DNA of 64,000 nucleotides, taken from assembly GCF_030161635.1 (NCBI RefSeq), contig NZ_BSUO01000001.1, forward strand, positions 4,197,199-4,261,198. Reading direction: 5' to 3'. The position numbers and the translations under genes are program-made. Shown here piece after piece: positions 8,797-17,410 of the stretch; the stretch's first letter is position 1; every line of letters starts with the position of its first letter. The notes beneath the pieces are model-generated. The model was not told where the DNA came from, made no database searches, and saw only the letters and a list, made by a program, of their open reading frames with translations. The stretch is from Mobilicoccus caccae (GTDB lineage Bacteria > Actinomycetota > Actinomycetes > Actinomycetales > Dermatophilaceae).

Positions 8797-10826
8797 TCAG
8801 CGGTGGGAGGTGAACAGCTCGTCGAGACGCTCCACCTCGCGGTGCGCGTCGCCGCGGATGCCGTCGGCCTTCGCCTCGAGCACGACGACCGGGACGATCG
8901 GGTTGCGCCCGGTGCCGGCGACGGTCGGGACGTCGTACCTGATGACGAGATCGCCGGTGCGCACGCGAGCACCCTGCTCGACCTGGGTCGTGAAGCCCTG
9001 ACCGCGCAACTGCACGGTGTCGAGTCCGAGGTGGACCAGGACGCCGACGCCGTCGTCGGTCTGGATGGCGTAGGCGTGCGGCCACAGCTGCACCACCGTG
9101 CCGTCGACGGGCGCGACCGCCTCGACCACGCTGCGCGGCGGGTCGATGGCCAGGCCGTGGCCGACCATGCCCTTGGCGAACGTCTCGTCGGGCACCTCGG
9201 ACAACGGCAGTACACGCCCGCTGATCGGGGCGAGGACGGTGGTGACGCCCGACGTGGACGCCTTCGTGGCGGTGGCGGTGGCGGTCGTGCCGGGGGCGGA
9301 GCTGGTCGGGATGTCCTCGCCGGCCAGAGCCCGCTTCATGTCGCCCTTCAGGGCGTCGGCCTGGGGGCCGAACACGGCCTGGACGTTGTTGCCGACCTCC
9401 ATGACACCCGCTGCGCCGAGCGCACGCAGGCGGTCCTTGTCGACCTGACCCTTGTCGGCGACCTGCACGCGCAGGCGGGTGATGCACGCGTCGACGTCGA
9501 CGAGGTTCGACCGCCCACCGAAGGCGGCGATGAGCTGCGCGGCCTTGCCGGCGCGGTCACTCGCGGCGGGCTCGTCGTGGCCGGCGTCGGAGTGGCCCCC
9601 TCGAGGTCGGCGTCGCGGCCCGGGATGCGCAGGTTCCACTTGACGATCACGAACCGGAACAGCACGTAGTAGAGGACGAAGAACACGACACCCATCGCGA
9701 CCAGCAGCGGGATGTTCTTCGCCGCTGGGGCGGTGCCGTACAGCACGAGGTCGAACAATCCTGCGGAGAACGAGAATCCGAGGTGGATGTCGAGGGCGTA
9801 GGCGATGGCCAACGACGCGCCGGTGAGCACCGCGTGCAGCACGTACAGCGGGAACGCGATGAACAGGAAGGCGAACTCCAGCGGCTCGGTGATGCCGGTG
9901 AGGAACGCGGTGAATCCGGCAGCGCCGAAGATACCGGCCGCGATCTTCTTCTGGTCGGGGCGGGCGACGTGCATCATCGCGAGCGCCGCGCCGGGCAGAC
10001 CGAACATGAGGATCGGGTAGAAGCCGGAGGTGAGGATGCCTGCGGTCGGGTCGCCGGCGGCGAAGCGGGTGAGCTCGCCGTGCACGACCGCCCCACCGCC
10101 GTCGTAGCTGCCGTACATGAACCAGATGACGCTGTTGACGAGGTGGTGCAGGCCGAAAGGGATGAGGAGTCGGTTGACGACGCCGTAGACGAACGCGCCG
10201 AAGACACCGGTCGTGGCGATGAATCCGCCGACCGCCTCCAGGCCGATGGCGAAGTACGTGTAGAGGTAGCTCATCGCGAAGCCGATGAAGAGGCTCGTGA
10301 ACGAGACGACGATCGGCACGAACCGGCGGCCGCCGAAGAATCCGAGGTAGGTCGGCAATTGGATGTCGCAGTAGCGGTCGAACAGCTTGGCCGTGATGTA
10401 TCCGACGATGATTCCGGCGAAGACGCCGTAGTTGATCGTGGCCGGCTCGCCCTTGGCGTTCGTCATCCCTTCGAGGACGACCGGCGACATGGCCGTGAAC
10501 ACCGCCTGGATGACGAGGTAGCCCGCCACGGCCGACAGGCCGATCGTCGCATCGGCCTGGCGGGCCATGCCGATCGCGATGCCGACGGCGAAGAGGAATC
10601 CGAGGTTGACGAACAGGCTGTCACCGGCGGCCGTCATCGCGTCGAAGAACGGACCGATGACCGGGGTGCTGATCCACCCGAGCAGGTCGTCCTGGCCGAT
10701 GCGCAGCAGGAGGCCGGCCGCGGGGAGCAGGGCGATCGGCAGCATGAGGCTGGTGCCGAAACGGATCAGACCCGTGAGGTTGGGTCCCTTCCGCATCGAT
10801 GTCGACGATTCACTGGTAGTGGCCAC
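8797..10826 (-). pseudogene. nagE: PTS N-acetylglucosamine-specific enzyme IICBA (NagE), frameshifted between the C and B domains
   Basis: Membrane transporter that takes up and phosphorylates N-acetylglucosamine. The start is a GTG at 10826 with AAGGAGG upstream. The IIC domain (about 400 residues) shows TGITEPLEFAFLFIAFPLYV and GLHHLVNSVIWF; the IIB domain carries the phosphorylated Cys in VDVDACITRLRVQV; the IIA domain carries the His in VGVLVHLGLDTVQL. The frame breaks at the five-C run 9596-9600 between IIC and IIB; one extra base restores a standard IICBA chain of about 676 residues. As given, the IIB-IIA part would need its own start. A DasR-type operator lies 47 bases upstream. Confidence 0.9.
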
Positions 10827-10872
10827 GCCGGGTCCTCCTTGGGCCTTGCAACTGATGAGGGTCGGGATCAGT

Positions 10873-10888
10873 ATTGGACTAGACCAAT
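10873..10888. promoter_or_regulatory. DasR-type (dre) operator upstream of nagE
   Basis: ATTGGACTAGACCAAT is a 16-bp near-palindrome matching the DasR responsive element pattern (consensus form ACTGGTCTAGACCAGT). It lies in the divergent region between nagE and the DasR-like gene, so it probably controls nagEBA and possibly the regulator. Confidence 0.75.
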
Positions 10889-11025
10889 GTTTCGTCAATG
10901 GTGACGAGCGTGTCGGGCCTTTGGTCCCGGGTGCGGAGACCGGGTGTGGGCCGGCGTCGCGCCGCGGCGAGGTCCTGCGTGCGGGCCGCCGAGGTGTGTG
11001 CAGTCCTCTGTGACTGATTGTTAAC

Positions 11026-11787
11026 GTGTCCTCCGCCCCTGACCAGGTGAAAGGCAAGGCCGTGAGGGTTCCCAAGTACTACCGCGTCAAGGGCGAGATC
11101 CTTGCCCTGACGGCGGGATCCGAACCCGGATCGCCCATCCCCACCGAGCGTGAACTCGCCGAACGGTTCGCCACCTCGCGGACGACCGTGCGCCAGGCCA
11201 TCGCCGAGCTCGTCGTCGACGGGCGGCTGGAACGCAGGCAGGGGCGCGGCACGTTCGTCGCGCAGCCCAAACTCATGCAGGTCCGTCCGCTGACGTCGTT
11301 CTCCCAAGACCTGCAGTCCGAGGGCTGGCGGCCGGGCAGCGTCATCATCGAGGTCTCCGGGCGGGAGGCGACGGGGGAGGTCCCCGAGAAGCTGGGCGTC
11401 GCGCCGGGTGCGCCGGTCCACCGGGTCGAGCGCCTGCGCACGGTCGACGGCCGGCCCATCGCCCACGAGACCGCGCACATCCCCGGCCCGCTGCCCGACC
11501 TGGAGGCCGAACTCGTCGCCCGCGGGTCGCTGTACCGCACCATGAGCGACGCCTACGGCATGGAGATCGCGACCGTGGAGGACGTCATCGAGACCGTGCT
11601 CGCCGACCCCGTCGAGGCGAATCTGCTCGACGTCGACACCGGCCTGCCGATCCTGCTCATCCACCGCACGGCCTGGGACGCAGGCGGTCGGGTGTTGGAG
11701 TGGACGAGATCGGCGTTCCGTGGCGACCGGTTCCGTTTCGTGGCCAGACATCGCGTCCACGGCCAGGGCGACCGCGGGGATGCGTGA
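11026..11787 (+). CDS. dasR: GntR/HutC-family regulator of aminosugar uptake (DasR-like)
   Basis: Transcription factor expected to repress nagEBA until glucosamine-6-phosphate or a similar ligand binds. The N-terminal winged helix is close to Streptomyces DasR (RVPKYYRVKGEI; TERELAERFATSRTTVRQAI; GRLERRQGRGTFVAQPK), followed by a UTRA ligand domain of about 150 residues. It is divergent from nagE with the dre site between them. The start is uncertain: the first GTG (11026) has no clear Shine-Dalgarno, and GTG codons at 11047 and 11062 are alternatives; the conserved part begins at RVPKYYR. Confidence 0.85.
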   Translation: MSSAPDQVKGKAVRVPKYYRVKGEILALTAGSEPGSPIPTERELAERFATSRTTVRQAIAELVVDGRLERRQGRGTFVAQPKLMQVRPLTSFSQDLQSEGWRPGSVIIEVSGREATGEVPEKLGVAPGAPVHRVERLRTVDGRPIAHETAHIPGPLPDLEAELVARGSLYRTMSDAYGMEIATVEDVIETVLADPVEANLLDVDTGLPILLIHRTAWDAGGRVLEWTRSAFRGDRFRFVARHRVHGQGDRGDA

Positions 11788-11818
11788 CCTGGCGCACGAA
11801 CGCTCACACTCGTGCGGC

Positions 11819-11848
11819 TTGATCTATTCCTACTAGAACAACTAGAGT
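11819..11848 (+). promoter_or_regulatory. Promoter with CTAG-rich operator before the YtrA-like gene
   Basis: TTGATC (11819-11824) and TAGAGT (11843-11848) are 18 bp apart, and the latter lies 7 bases before the GTG start at 11855, which implies a leaderless mRNA. Two ACTAGA repeats (11832 and 11841) overlap the -10 region and are a likely autoregulatory site. Confidence 0.5.
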
Positions 11849-11854
11849 TGTCGT

Positions 11855-12205
11855 GTGCTCATCACGATCGATCCCGACTCCCCGGTGACCCTGCACGACC
11901 AGCTCGTCGCCGGGCTCCGGGGCGCGCTCGCCCGCGGTGAGGTCCGTCGCGGCGAGCGTCTGCCCGCGGCACGGGATCTCGGCGCCGCACTCGGCGTCAA
12001 CGTGCACACCGTGCTCAAGGCCTACGGGCGGTTGCGCGACGAGGGGCTCATCCAGATGCGGCGCGGGCGAGGCGCGGTCGTCGTCGGCGCTCCCGAGACC
12101 GCCGACGTCCACCGCGCCGTCATCGCCCTTCTCGACGCCGGCGCCCGTGCCGGGCTGTCGCTCGACGACCTCCATCACGCCCTCGACCAAGGAGCCGAAC
12201 GATGA
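11855..12205 (+). CDS. YtrA-subfamily GntR transcriptional regulator
   Basis: A 116-residue regulator: a GntR winged helix (TLHDQLVAGLRGALARGEVRRGERLPAARDLGAALGVNVHTV, residues about 12-53) plus a short dimerisation helix, the minimal form typical of the YtrA subfamily that represses neighbouring transport or membrane genes. The stop overlaps the next start (ATGA), so it is the first gene of a three-gene cassette. It probably autoregulates through the CTAG repeats upstream. Confidence 0.85.
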   Translation: MLITIDPDSPVTLHDQLVAGLRGALARGEVRRGERLPAARDLGAALGVNVHTVLKAYGRLRDEGLIQMRRGRGAVVVGAPETADVHRAVIALLDAGARAGLSLDDLHHALDQGAER

Positions 12206-12780
12206 ACACCGCCACCCGATTCGCCCTCGGTGCCGCCGGCGGTGCCGTCGCCGCCCTCGTCCTCCCCCGCGGTGAGGACTCGCGCGTCCCCGCGGCTCCC
12301 CTCGACCTCGAACCGGGACGGCGCGCCGTCGTCGTCACCGGCTCCTCGATGGCGCCGTGGGCGCTCGCCACCCTCGGCGCGGCCACGGGTGTGACGGCGA
12401 GCCGCGCGTTCGCCTCCCGCTCGCCGGGAGACACGGCGGGCGCGCTCGTGGTGGCCGCGACGACTGCCGCCCTCCGTCGGGTCGGTGTCCTCGTCGACCC
12501 CTCCGGAGTCACCGTGACCTGCGGGATTCCCGGTCTGCGCCGCACGATCCCCCTGAGCGCGATCGCCTCCGCCCGACCCGTCACCGTGACGGCCGCGGAT
12601 TTCGGTGGCTACGGTCTGCGCCTGTCGCTCGAGCGCGGCGTCGGCCTCGTGCTGCGTCCCGGCCCCGCGCTGGCGCTCGATCTGGGTCGGTGGACGCTCA
12701 CGATCACGGCCGACGACCCCGACACCGCCGCTGCGCTGATCTCCCGCGAACTCGACGTCCGGGGCGGCATGCGCCGATGA
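12202..12780 (+). CDS. Hypothetical membrane-associated protein of a YtrA cassette
   Basis: A 192-residue protein not assigned to a known family. The N-terminal 20 residues are hydrophobic (ALGAAGGAVAALVLP), a further hydrophobic stretch follows (about 50-65), and the C-terminal half is a compact domain (VDPSGVTVTCGIPGLRRTIPL onward) resembling the PH-like or DUF1648-associated domains often encoded beside YtrA regulators. It overlaps both neighbours by ATGA, so its expression is tied to the regulator. Confidence 0.75.
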   Translation: MNTATRFALGAAGGAVAALVLPRGEDSRVPAAPLDLEPGRRAVVVTGSSMAPWALATLGAATGVTASRAFASRSPGDTAGALVVAATTAALRRVGVLVDPSGVTVTCGIPGLRRTIPLSAIASARPVTVTAADFGGYGLRLSLERGVGLVLRPGPALALDLGRWTLTITADDPDTAAALISRELDVRGGMRR

Positions 12781-13556
12781 GCCCGGTCGCCCTCCTGGCC
12801 GGTCAGGTCACCCTCGTCACGGTCGGCGTGGTGGTCGCGTGGGTCGTCGCCGGCCGCCGCCTGCCGGCCCCGTGGTCGGCCATCGGGTGGGGCGCGCTGA
12901 CGTTCCCGCTCTCGCAGGTCGCGCGGTTCGCCCTGGTCATGCCGGTGACGTTCCTGCTCACGCAGGTCATGGGCCCGAACCTGGGCGTGGTCAACACGAT
13001 CCTGCTCGTCGTCACCTCGGGACTCTTCGAGGAGACGGCGCGATGGATCGTGCTGCGCCACTGGGCCAAACGGGTCCGCTCCTGGGAGGGCGGTGTCGCC
13101 TTCGGACTCGGCCACGGCGGGATCGAGGCCATCCTCCTGTTCGGGATCGCGGCGCTCAACGGCATCGTGCTGCTGCTCACCGCCGACACCGTGCGGGCGA
13201 GCGTGCGTGGGGCCGCGCCCGATCAGCTTCCCGCGGTCGACGCGCAGATCTCCGCGCTGCAGGCGCTGACCGTCGGATCGGCCGCCGCCGGAGTCTACGA
13301 GCGGATCCTCGCGATCGTCGTGCACGTCGGGCTCACGCTCATCGTCCTGCGGGGTGTGCGCACCGGGGCGTGGCAGTGGTGGCTGACGGCCGTGATCCTG
13401 CACTGCGCGATCAACGGCATCGTCGTGGCCGCCGCCCAGCTCGGCGGCACTCTCGCCGCGGAGTCCCTGCTCACCGTCCTCGCACTCGGCCTGCTCTGGG
13501 CCGCGCTGCGGGGGCCGGTCTCGCGCAGAACGCTGACCGGCGAGCAACGAGGCTGA
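12777..13556 (+). CDS. YhfC-type intramembrane glutamic protease family protein
   Basis: A 259-residue protein with about seven membrane segments. The conserved blocks SGLFEETARWIVLR and GLGHGGIEAILLF, with the paired Glu and His residues, are those of the YhfC family, related to glutamate-type intramembrane proteases such as CPBP/Rce1. A third conserved position is ILHCAINGIVV near the C-terminus. It is the last gene of the YtrA cassette, so the cassette probably handles a membrane or peptide stress; the substrate is unknown. Confidence 0.8.
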   Translation: MSPVALLAGQVTLVTVGVVVAWVVAGRRLPAPWSAIGWGALTFPLSQVARFALVMPVTFLLTQVMGPNLGVVNTILLVVTSGLFEETARWIVLRHWAKRVRSWEGGVAFGLGHGGIEAILLFGIAALNGIVLLLTADTVRASVRGAAPDQLPAVDAQISALQALTVGSAAAGVYERILAIVVHVGLTLIVLRGVRTGAWQWWLTAVILHCAINGIVVAAAQLGGTLAAESLLTVLALGLLWAALRGPVSRRTLTGEQRG

Positions 13557-13748
13557 ACCGCCGCCGGCGGCAACGACCCGGAACAGCCCGCCGCGGTGGC
13601 CGCGACGGCGGAGACGCTCGGTGCTCCGACCCTCGCCGCGGGTGTCGGCTAGCCTGGCGGCGTATCGCGTGCGGGCACGGACACGACGTCGGGGGTTTCG
13701 AGGATGCGGGACATCACGCCGGATGAGCCGGGCCAGGAGAACCGCCCG

Positions 13749-14795
13749 ATGCCGGATGTGCAGGACGTCGTGCGCGGCCGGGTCCCGGACGCGAAGCCGC
13801 AGGCCGGACCCGTCGAACCCGCCCCGTCGTCACCACCTCCCGCGCGACGCCGTCGCCGGCGGATCGGTCTGCTCATCGGTGGTGCCGCAGCCCTGGCCGC
13901 ACTGAGTTCCGGTGCGCTCTCGGCGTTCGCCGGACACACCGAGCCCGTGCCCGTCGAGCATCAGGCCACGCGCATCGAGATCGTCACGGACTCCGAGGGC
14001 GTCGATCTGCTGTCGACCACTGGGAATCGGGCGACGATCGCCTCCCCGACGCTCTTCGGCGACAACCGGGGCGAGGTGCGGCAGTCGTTCTACGGGGACA
14101 CGCTCCGGCTGCAGCTCGAGTGCCGACAGTGGGGTTGCCGCCGCGACTTCCAGGTCGCCGTGCCGGCCGGGGTGACCGTCTCGACCCGTCTGACGTCGGG
14201 CTCGCTGGACGCCCGCGACGTGGGCGGCTCGCTGGACGTCCGGTCGACCTCCGGCTCGGTCGATCTGCAGGGTGTCAGGGGCGACGTCACCGTCGAGTCC
14301 ACCTCGGGCAGCATCGACGTGGCGAACGTGAGCGGCAAGACGCGGCTGCGGAGTTCGTCCGGCTCGCTCGAGGTCACCGGAGCCGGCGGCGAGGTCTCCG
14401 CGCAGTCGGACTCGGGCAGCATCGACGTCGAGGGGGTGCGCGGTGAGACCAGGCTGCGCAGCTCCTCCGGCTCGATGGACGTGAGCGGTGTCGACGGCGA
14501 CGTCACCGCGGAGTCCACATCGGGCGGCATCGAGGTCGAGGACTTCCGCGGCGGACGCCTCTCCCTGAAGTCGACGTCGGGGTCGATCGACGCGCAGGCG
14601 ACCTCCGAGCTGCAGCGGCTGCGGGCCGAGTCCAGTTCGGGCAGCATCGACCTGCGGGTGCCCGGCGGCAAGACCTACTCGGTCATGGGTGAATCCGGCT
14701 CGGGGTCACTCGATGTCGACGTGCAGCAGGACGTCCGCGGCGTTCCCCTCTTCGTGCGCACCGGCTCCGGGTCGGTCGACATCGAGGAAGGCTGA
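13749..14795 (+). CDS. DUF4097-family secreted/membrane-anchored beta-repeat protein
   Basis: A proline-rich, then very basic N-terminus (ARRRRRRIGLL) leads into one membrane segment (about residues 35-55), followed by an extracytoplasmic domain made of about nine repeats of some 18-20 residues with the core SGSIDV/SGSLDV. This is the right-handed beta-helix pattern of DUF4097 adhesin-like proteins. The start at 13749 is preferred because AGGAGA precedes it; an ATG at 13704 would add 15 residues. It stands alone, with nothing to suggest a substrate. A surface or cell-envelope role is inferred. Confidence 0.8.
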   Translation: MPDVQDVVRGRVPDAKPQAGPVEPAPSSPPPARRRRRRIGLLIGGAAALAALSSGALSAFAGHTEPVPVEHQATRIEIVTDSEGVDLLSTTGNRATIASPTLFGDNRGEVRQSFYGDTLRLQLECRQWGCRRDFQVAVPAGVTVSTRLTSGSLDARDVGGSLDVRSTSGSVDLQGVRGDVTVESTSGSIDVANVSGKTRLRSSSGSLEVTGAGGEVSAQSDSGSIDVEGVRGETRLRSSSGSMDVSGVDGDVTAESTSGGIEVEDFRGGRLSLKSTSGSIDAQATSELQRLRAESSSGSIDLRVPGGKTYSVMGESGSGSLDVDVQQDVRGVPLFVRTGSGSVDIEEG

Positions 14796-14930
14796 CCCGC
14801 GCCGAAGCCCCGCACCGCCCGCGAACCGCCACGCACGTTCACCGCGGCGTCAGGCCGTCGGTCGCCCGCAGCCGCAGGAGGATCCACACGAAGTAGGGCG
14901 CGACGACGACGGCGGTGCCACGCTGAGCCC

Positions 14931-15419
14931 ATGCCGAAGTACAGCGCCGGAGTCCTGCCCTACCGCCACGACGGTGAGGACCTGCTCGTCTTCCTCGCCC
15001 ACCCGGGCGGTCCGTACTGGGCGAGCAAGGACGAGGGCGTCTGGTCGGTGGTCAAGGGCGAGTACGACCCCGCGACCGAAGAGCCGATGATCGCCGCGGC
15101 GCGTGAGTTCGCCGAGGAGATCGGCGTCGCCCCGCCGCCGCAGCCGTGGCTCGACCTGGGCGAGGCGCGGCACTCCTCCGCCAAGATCGTCCGTGCCTAC
15201 GCCGTCGAGTCGTCGTCGAGTCTGGCGTTCCTCGAGAGCAACACCTGCGAGGTCGAATGGCCACCCAGATCGGGCAAGCACCTGACGATCCCCGAGGTCG
15301 ACCGAGCCGAATGGATGCCGCTGCACGACGCGCGCAGACGCATCCTGAAGGGCCAACGCCCCCTCCTCGACCGGCTCACCGCGCTCACCGGCGAGACGCA
15401 CCCACCCGACTCCACCTGA
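14931..15419 (+). CDS. NUDIX hydrolase family protein
   Basis: A 162-residue hydrolase of nucleoside-diphosphate-linked substrates. The NUDIX box is visible as GEYDPATEEPMIAAAREFAEEIG (about residues 43-65): the REFAEEIG part is canonical and the leading G is present. The N-terminus (MPKYSAGVLPYRHDGEDLLVFLAHPGGPYW) matches the single-domain proteins related to bis(5'-nucleosyl)-tetraphosphatase and YfcD-like enzymes. The exact substrate cannot be told. Its stop codon lies inside the left arm of a large inverted repeat. Confidence 0.9.
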   Translation: MPKYSAGVLPYRHDGEDLLVFLAHPGGPYWASKDEGVWSVVKGEYDPATEEPMIAAAREFAEEIGVAPPPQPWLDLGEARHSSAKIVRAYAVESSSSLAFLESNTCEVEWPPRSGKHLTIPEVDRAEWMPLHDARRRILKGQRPLLDRLTALTGETHPPDST

Positions 15420-15487
15420 GACAGTAGGAGAGGTCTGAAACAGTCGCGCAGGCCCTACTGTTTCGTCCCCACCTACTGTCTCAGGTG
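15413..15487. repeat. Nested inverted repeat between convergent genes
   Basis: Outer arms CACCTGAGACAGTAGG (15413-15428) and CCTACTGTCTCAGGTG (15472-15487) pair perfectly over 16 bp. Inside, GAAACAGT (15437-15444) pairs with ACTGTTTC (15457-15464). The inner right unit, CCTACTGTTTC, can also pair with the outer left arm, so alternative folds exist. It includes the NUDIX stop codon and probably terminates transcription from both sides. Confidence 0.8.
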
Positions 15488-15535
15488 TGGACGGTGAGGT
15501 GCTCGGGGCGAGTGCCGCCTCTGACGACTGATCGC

Positions 15536-15937
15536 TCAGGACGTCGCGTGGGCGCTCGACCTCTTCAACCACCGCAGCACGAGGATCGGGAGGACCGCGG
15601 GCAGCAGCAGGTAGCCGACTCCGTAGTACGACCACACCGACGCCTGCGGGAACCATTGCGGCACCACCAGACTCAGGGTGCCGACGAGGACCACCCCGAT
15701 GAGCTCGACGATGCACAGCACCCGCATGGCCTCACGCGAGCCGCGGTGCCCCCACCGCAACAACAGGGCGAAGCCCACGACGTACACCGCCGCCGCCACC
15801 GCCGAGAGGGTGTAGGAGATCGGGGCCTCGGAGAACTTGGTGAGCAACTCCACCCCGGCGCGCGAGGTGGCGCCGACGGCGAAGACGCCGTAGATCAGCG
15901 TGAAGAACCGTCCCGGCCCCGCCGCGGGCGTCGACAC
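15536..15937 (-). CDS. Small integral membrane protein
   Basis: A 133-residue protein with four hydrophobic segments (about 10-28, 40-60, 70-92, 100-122) and a basic C-terminus (RWLKRSSAHATS). It resembles uncharacterised actinobacterial integral membrane proteins. It lies leftward, 33 bases after another small membrane protein gene, downstream of methionine aminopeptidase; the three probably form one transcription unit. No catalytic motif is seen. Confidence 0.75.
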   Translation of the reverse strand: MSTPAAGPGRFFTLIYGVFAVGATSRAGVELLTKFSEAPISYTLSAVAAAVYVVGFALLLRWGHRGSREAMRVLCIVELIGVVLVGTLSLVVPQWFPQASVWSYYGVGYLLLPAVLPILVLRWLKRSSAHATS

Positions 15938-15970
15938 CCCCGCGCGTCGTCCGCCGGCGCGGCCGCCCGC

Positions 15971-16345
15971 TCAGACATTGAGGTACCCGAAGGGGATCCC
16001 CAGAGTCTGGAGCTGCCGGACGACCATGATCGCCGCGATCAGGGTGGCGACCGCGACGATGAGCAGACCCCAGCGGTCGAACTTCTTGTAGGTGAGCGCG
16101 AATCCGGCCGGGATGATGAGCGGGGTCGTCAGCAGGTAGCTGATGTGGGTGATGAGGCCGGGGCTCGGATGTCCCTGGATCAACCACACGACGTCGGCGA
16201 CGACGGCCACGAGCGTCGCGGCCTCACCGATGCCCAGCGCCGCGAGCGTCACCGGGCGCGGCAGGCGGCCGACCACCGCCCCCAGGAGCAACACGACACC
16301 CATGGCGGTCGTCACCCACATCGCGGCGACGATGACGTCGAGCAC
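15971..16345 (-). CDS. Small integral membrane protein
   Basis: A 124-residue protein with four predicted membrane segments (about 5-27, 34-56, 64-84, 91-112). It is not recognised as a named family. It starts 6 bases after the methionine aminopeptidase stop and precedes a second small membrane protein, which suggests co-transcription. The similar size and topology of the two suggests they may work together, but nothing in the sequence shows this. Confidence 0.75.
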   Translation of the reverse strand: MLDVIVAAMWVTTAMGVVLLLGAVVGRLPRPVTLAALGIGEAATLVAVVADVVWLIQGHPSPGLITHISYLLTTPLIIPAGFALTYKKFDRWGLLIVAVATLIAAIMVVRQLQTLGIPFGYLNV

Positions 16346-16351
16346 CCGTCA

Positions 16352-17140
16352 TCAGCCCCGCGCGGTGAAGACGACCGGATCGCCGTCGGTGATCGCCACC
16401 GTGTGCTCCGAGTGCGCACCGCGGGAGCCGTCGACGCTGCGCAGCGTCCACCCGTCGGGGTCGGTGACGAGCTCGTCGGTGCCGGCCATGAACCACGGCT
16501 CGATGGCGATGACCAGGCCGGGACGCAGCTTGAGACCGCGGCGGGCCGCGCCGTCGTTGGGCACGTGGGGGTCGCCGTGCATGGTGCGGCCGACGCCGTG
16601 GCCACCGAACTGCGTGTTGACGCGCAACCCCGCCGCCCGGGCGACCCGGCCGATGGCGTGGGAGATGTCGCCGATGCGCTTGCCGGGTCGGGCGACGGCG
16701 ATCGCCTCGGCGAGGGCGACCTCGGTCGTCTCGATGAGGTCGAGGTCGGCCTCGCGACGCTCCGGGGTGGAGTCGCCGACGATCATGCTGATCGCCGAGT
16801 CCGACACCCACCCGTCGACGGCGACGGCGAAGTCGAGGCTGAGCAGGTCGCCGTCGGCGAGGGCGTAGTCGTGGGGGAGGCCGTGGAGCACGGCGTCGTT
16901 GACCGACGTGCAGATGACGTGACCGAACGGCGACGCCCCGAAGGAGGGGTGGTAGTCGATGTAGCAGCTCTCCGCGCCACGGCGGCGGATGTGCTCGTGC
17001 GCCCACTCGTCGATCTCGAGCAGGTTGGTGCCCACCCGCACGCGTTCGGACAGATCCGTCAGGACCTCGGCCACGAAGGCGCCGGCCGGACGCATCTGTT
17101 CGATCTCGCGCGGCGTCCGCAGCTCGATCACCCGATTCAC
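16352..17140 (-). CDS. map: Type I methionine aminopeptidase
   Basis: Removes the initiator methionine from new proteins. The 262-residue protein shows the five metal ligands and catalytic His in context: the substrate-binding His in NDAVLHGLP, Asp pair in LSLDFAVAVDGWVSDSA, His in FGGHGVGRTMHGDPH, Glu in VIAIEPWF and Glu in SEHTVAIT. The start at 17140 gives MNRVIELRTPREIEQMRPAG, the normal N-terminus. Actinobacteria often carry two or three map copies; this one is away from the ribosomal protein genes and so may be a secondary copy. Confidence 0.95.
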   Translation of the reverse strand: MNRVIELRTPREIEQMRPAGAFVAEVLTDLSERVRVGTNLLEIDEWAHEHIRRRGAESCYIDYHPSFGASPFGHVICTSVNDAVLHGLPHDYALADGDLLSLDFAVAVDGWVSDSAISMIVGDSTPERREADLDLIETTEVALAEAIAVARPGKRIGDISHAIGRVARAAGLRVNTQFGGHGVGRTMHGDPHVPNDGAARRGLKLRPGLVIAIEPWFMAGTDELVTDPDGWTLRSVDGSRGAHSEHTVAITDGDPVVFTARG

Positions 17141-17410
17141 CTCTCCCTGTGCCGGCGTCGACCGGCCTCATGATGTCCCGCCATGTTAGGTGGCCTGACG
17201 TCGGTGACGCACACCGGCGTCAGGCGGTGACCGAACGCACCGGTACGCAATGTGCGCCGCTCTGACCAGGCACGTCGTGGAATGTGGACGATCGACCCGA
17301 TCTTCGTTCGACGTCCAACCCTGACGCGGCGTAAGATCGCGGCCGACGTCTGTGGGGAGACGCCGCGCCGAGACGAGCCGGTCTGCGATGGGGAGAGGGG
17401 AACGACCTCG

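Noticed and set aside
15485-17173. A 562-residue rightward open frame
   Set aside because: It is antisense to methionine aminopeptidase and two small membrane proteins; the composition is that of an antisense frame.
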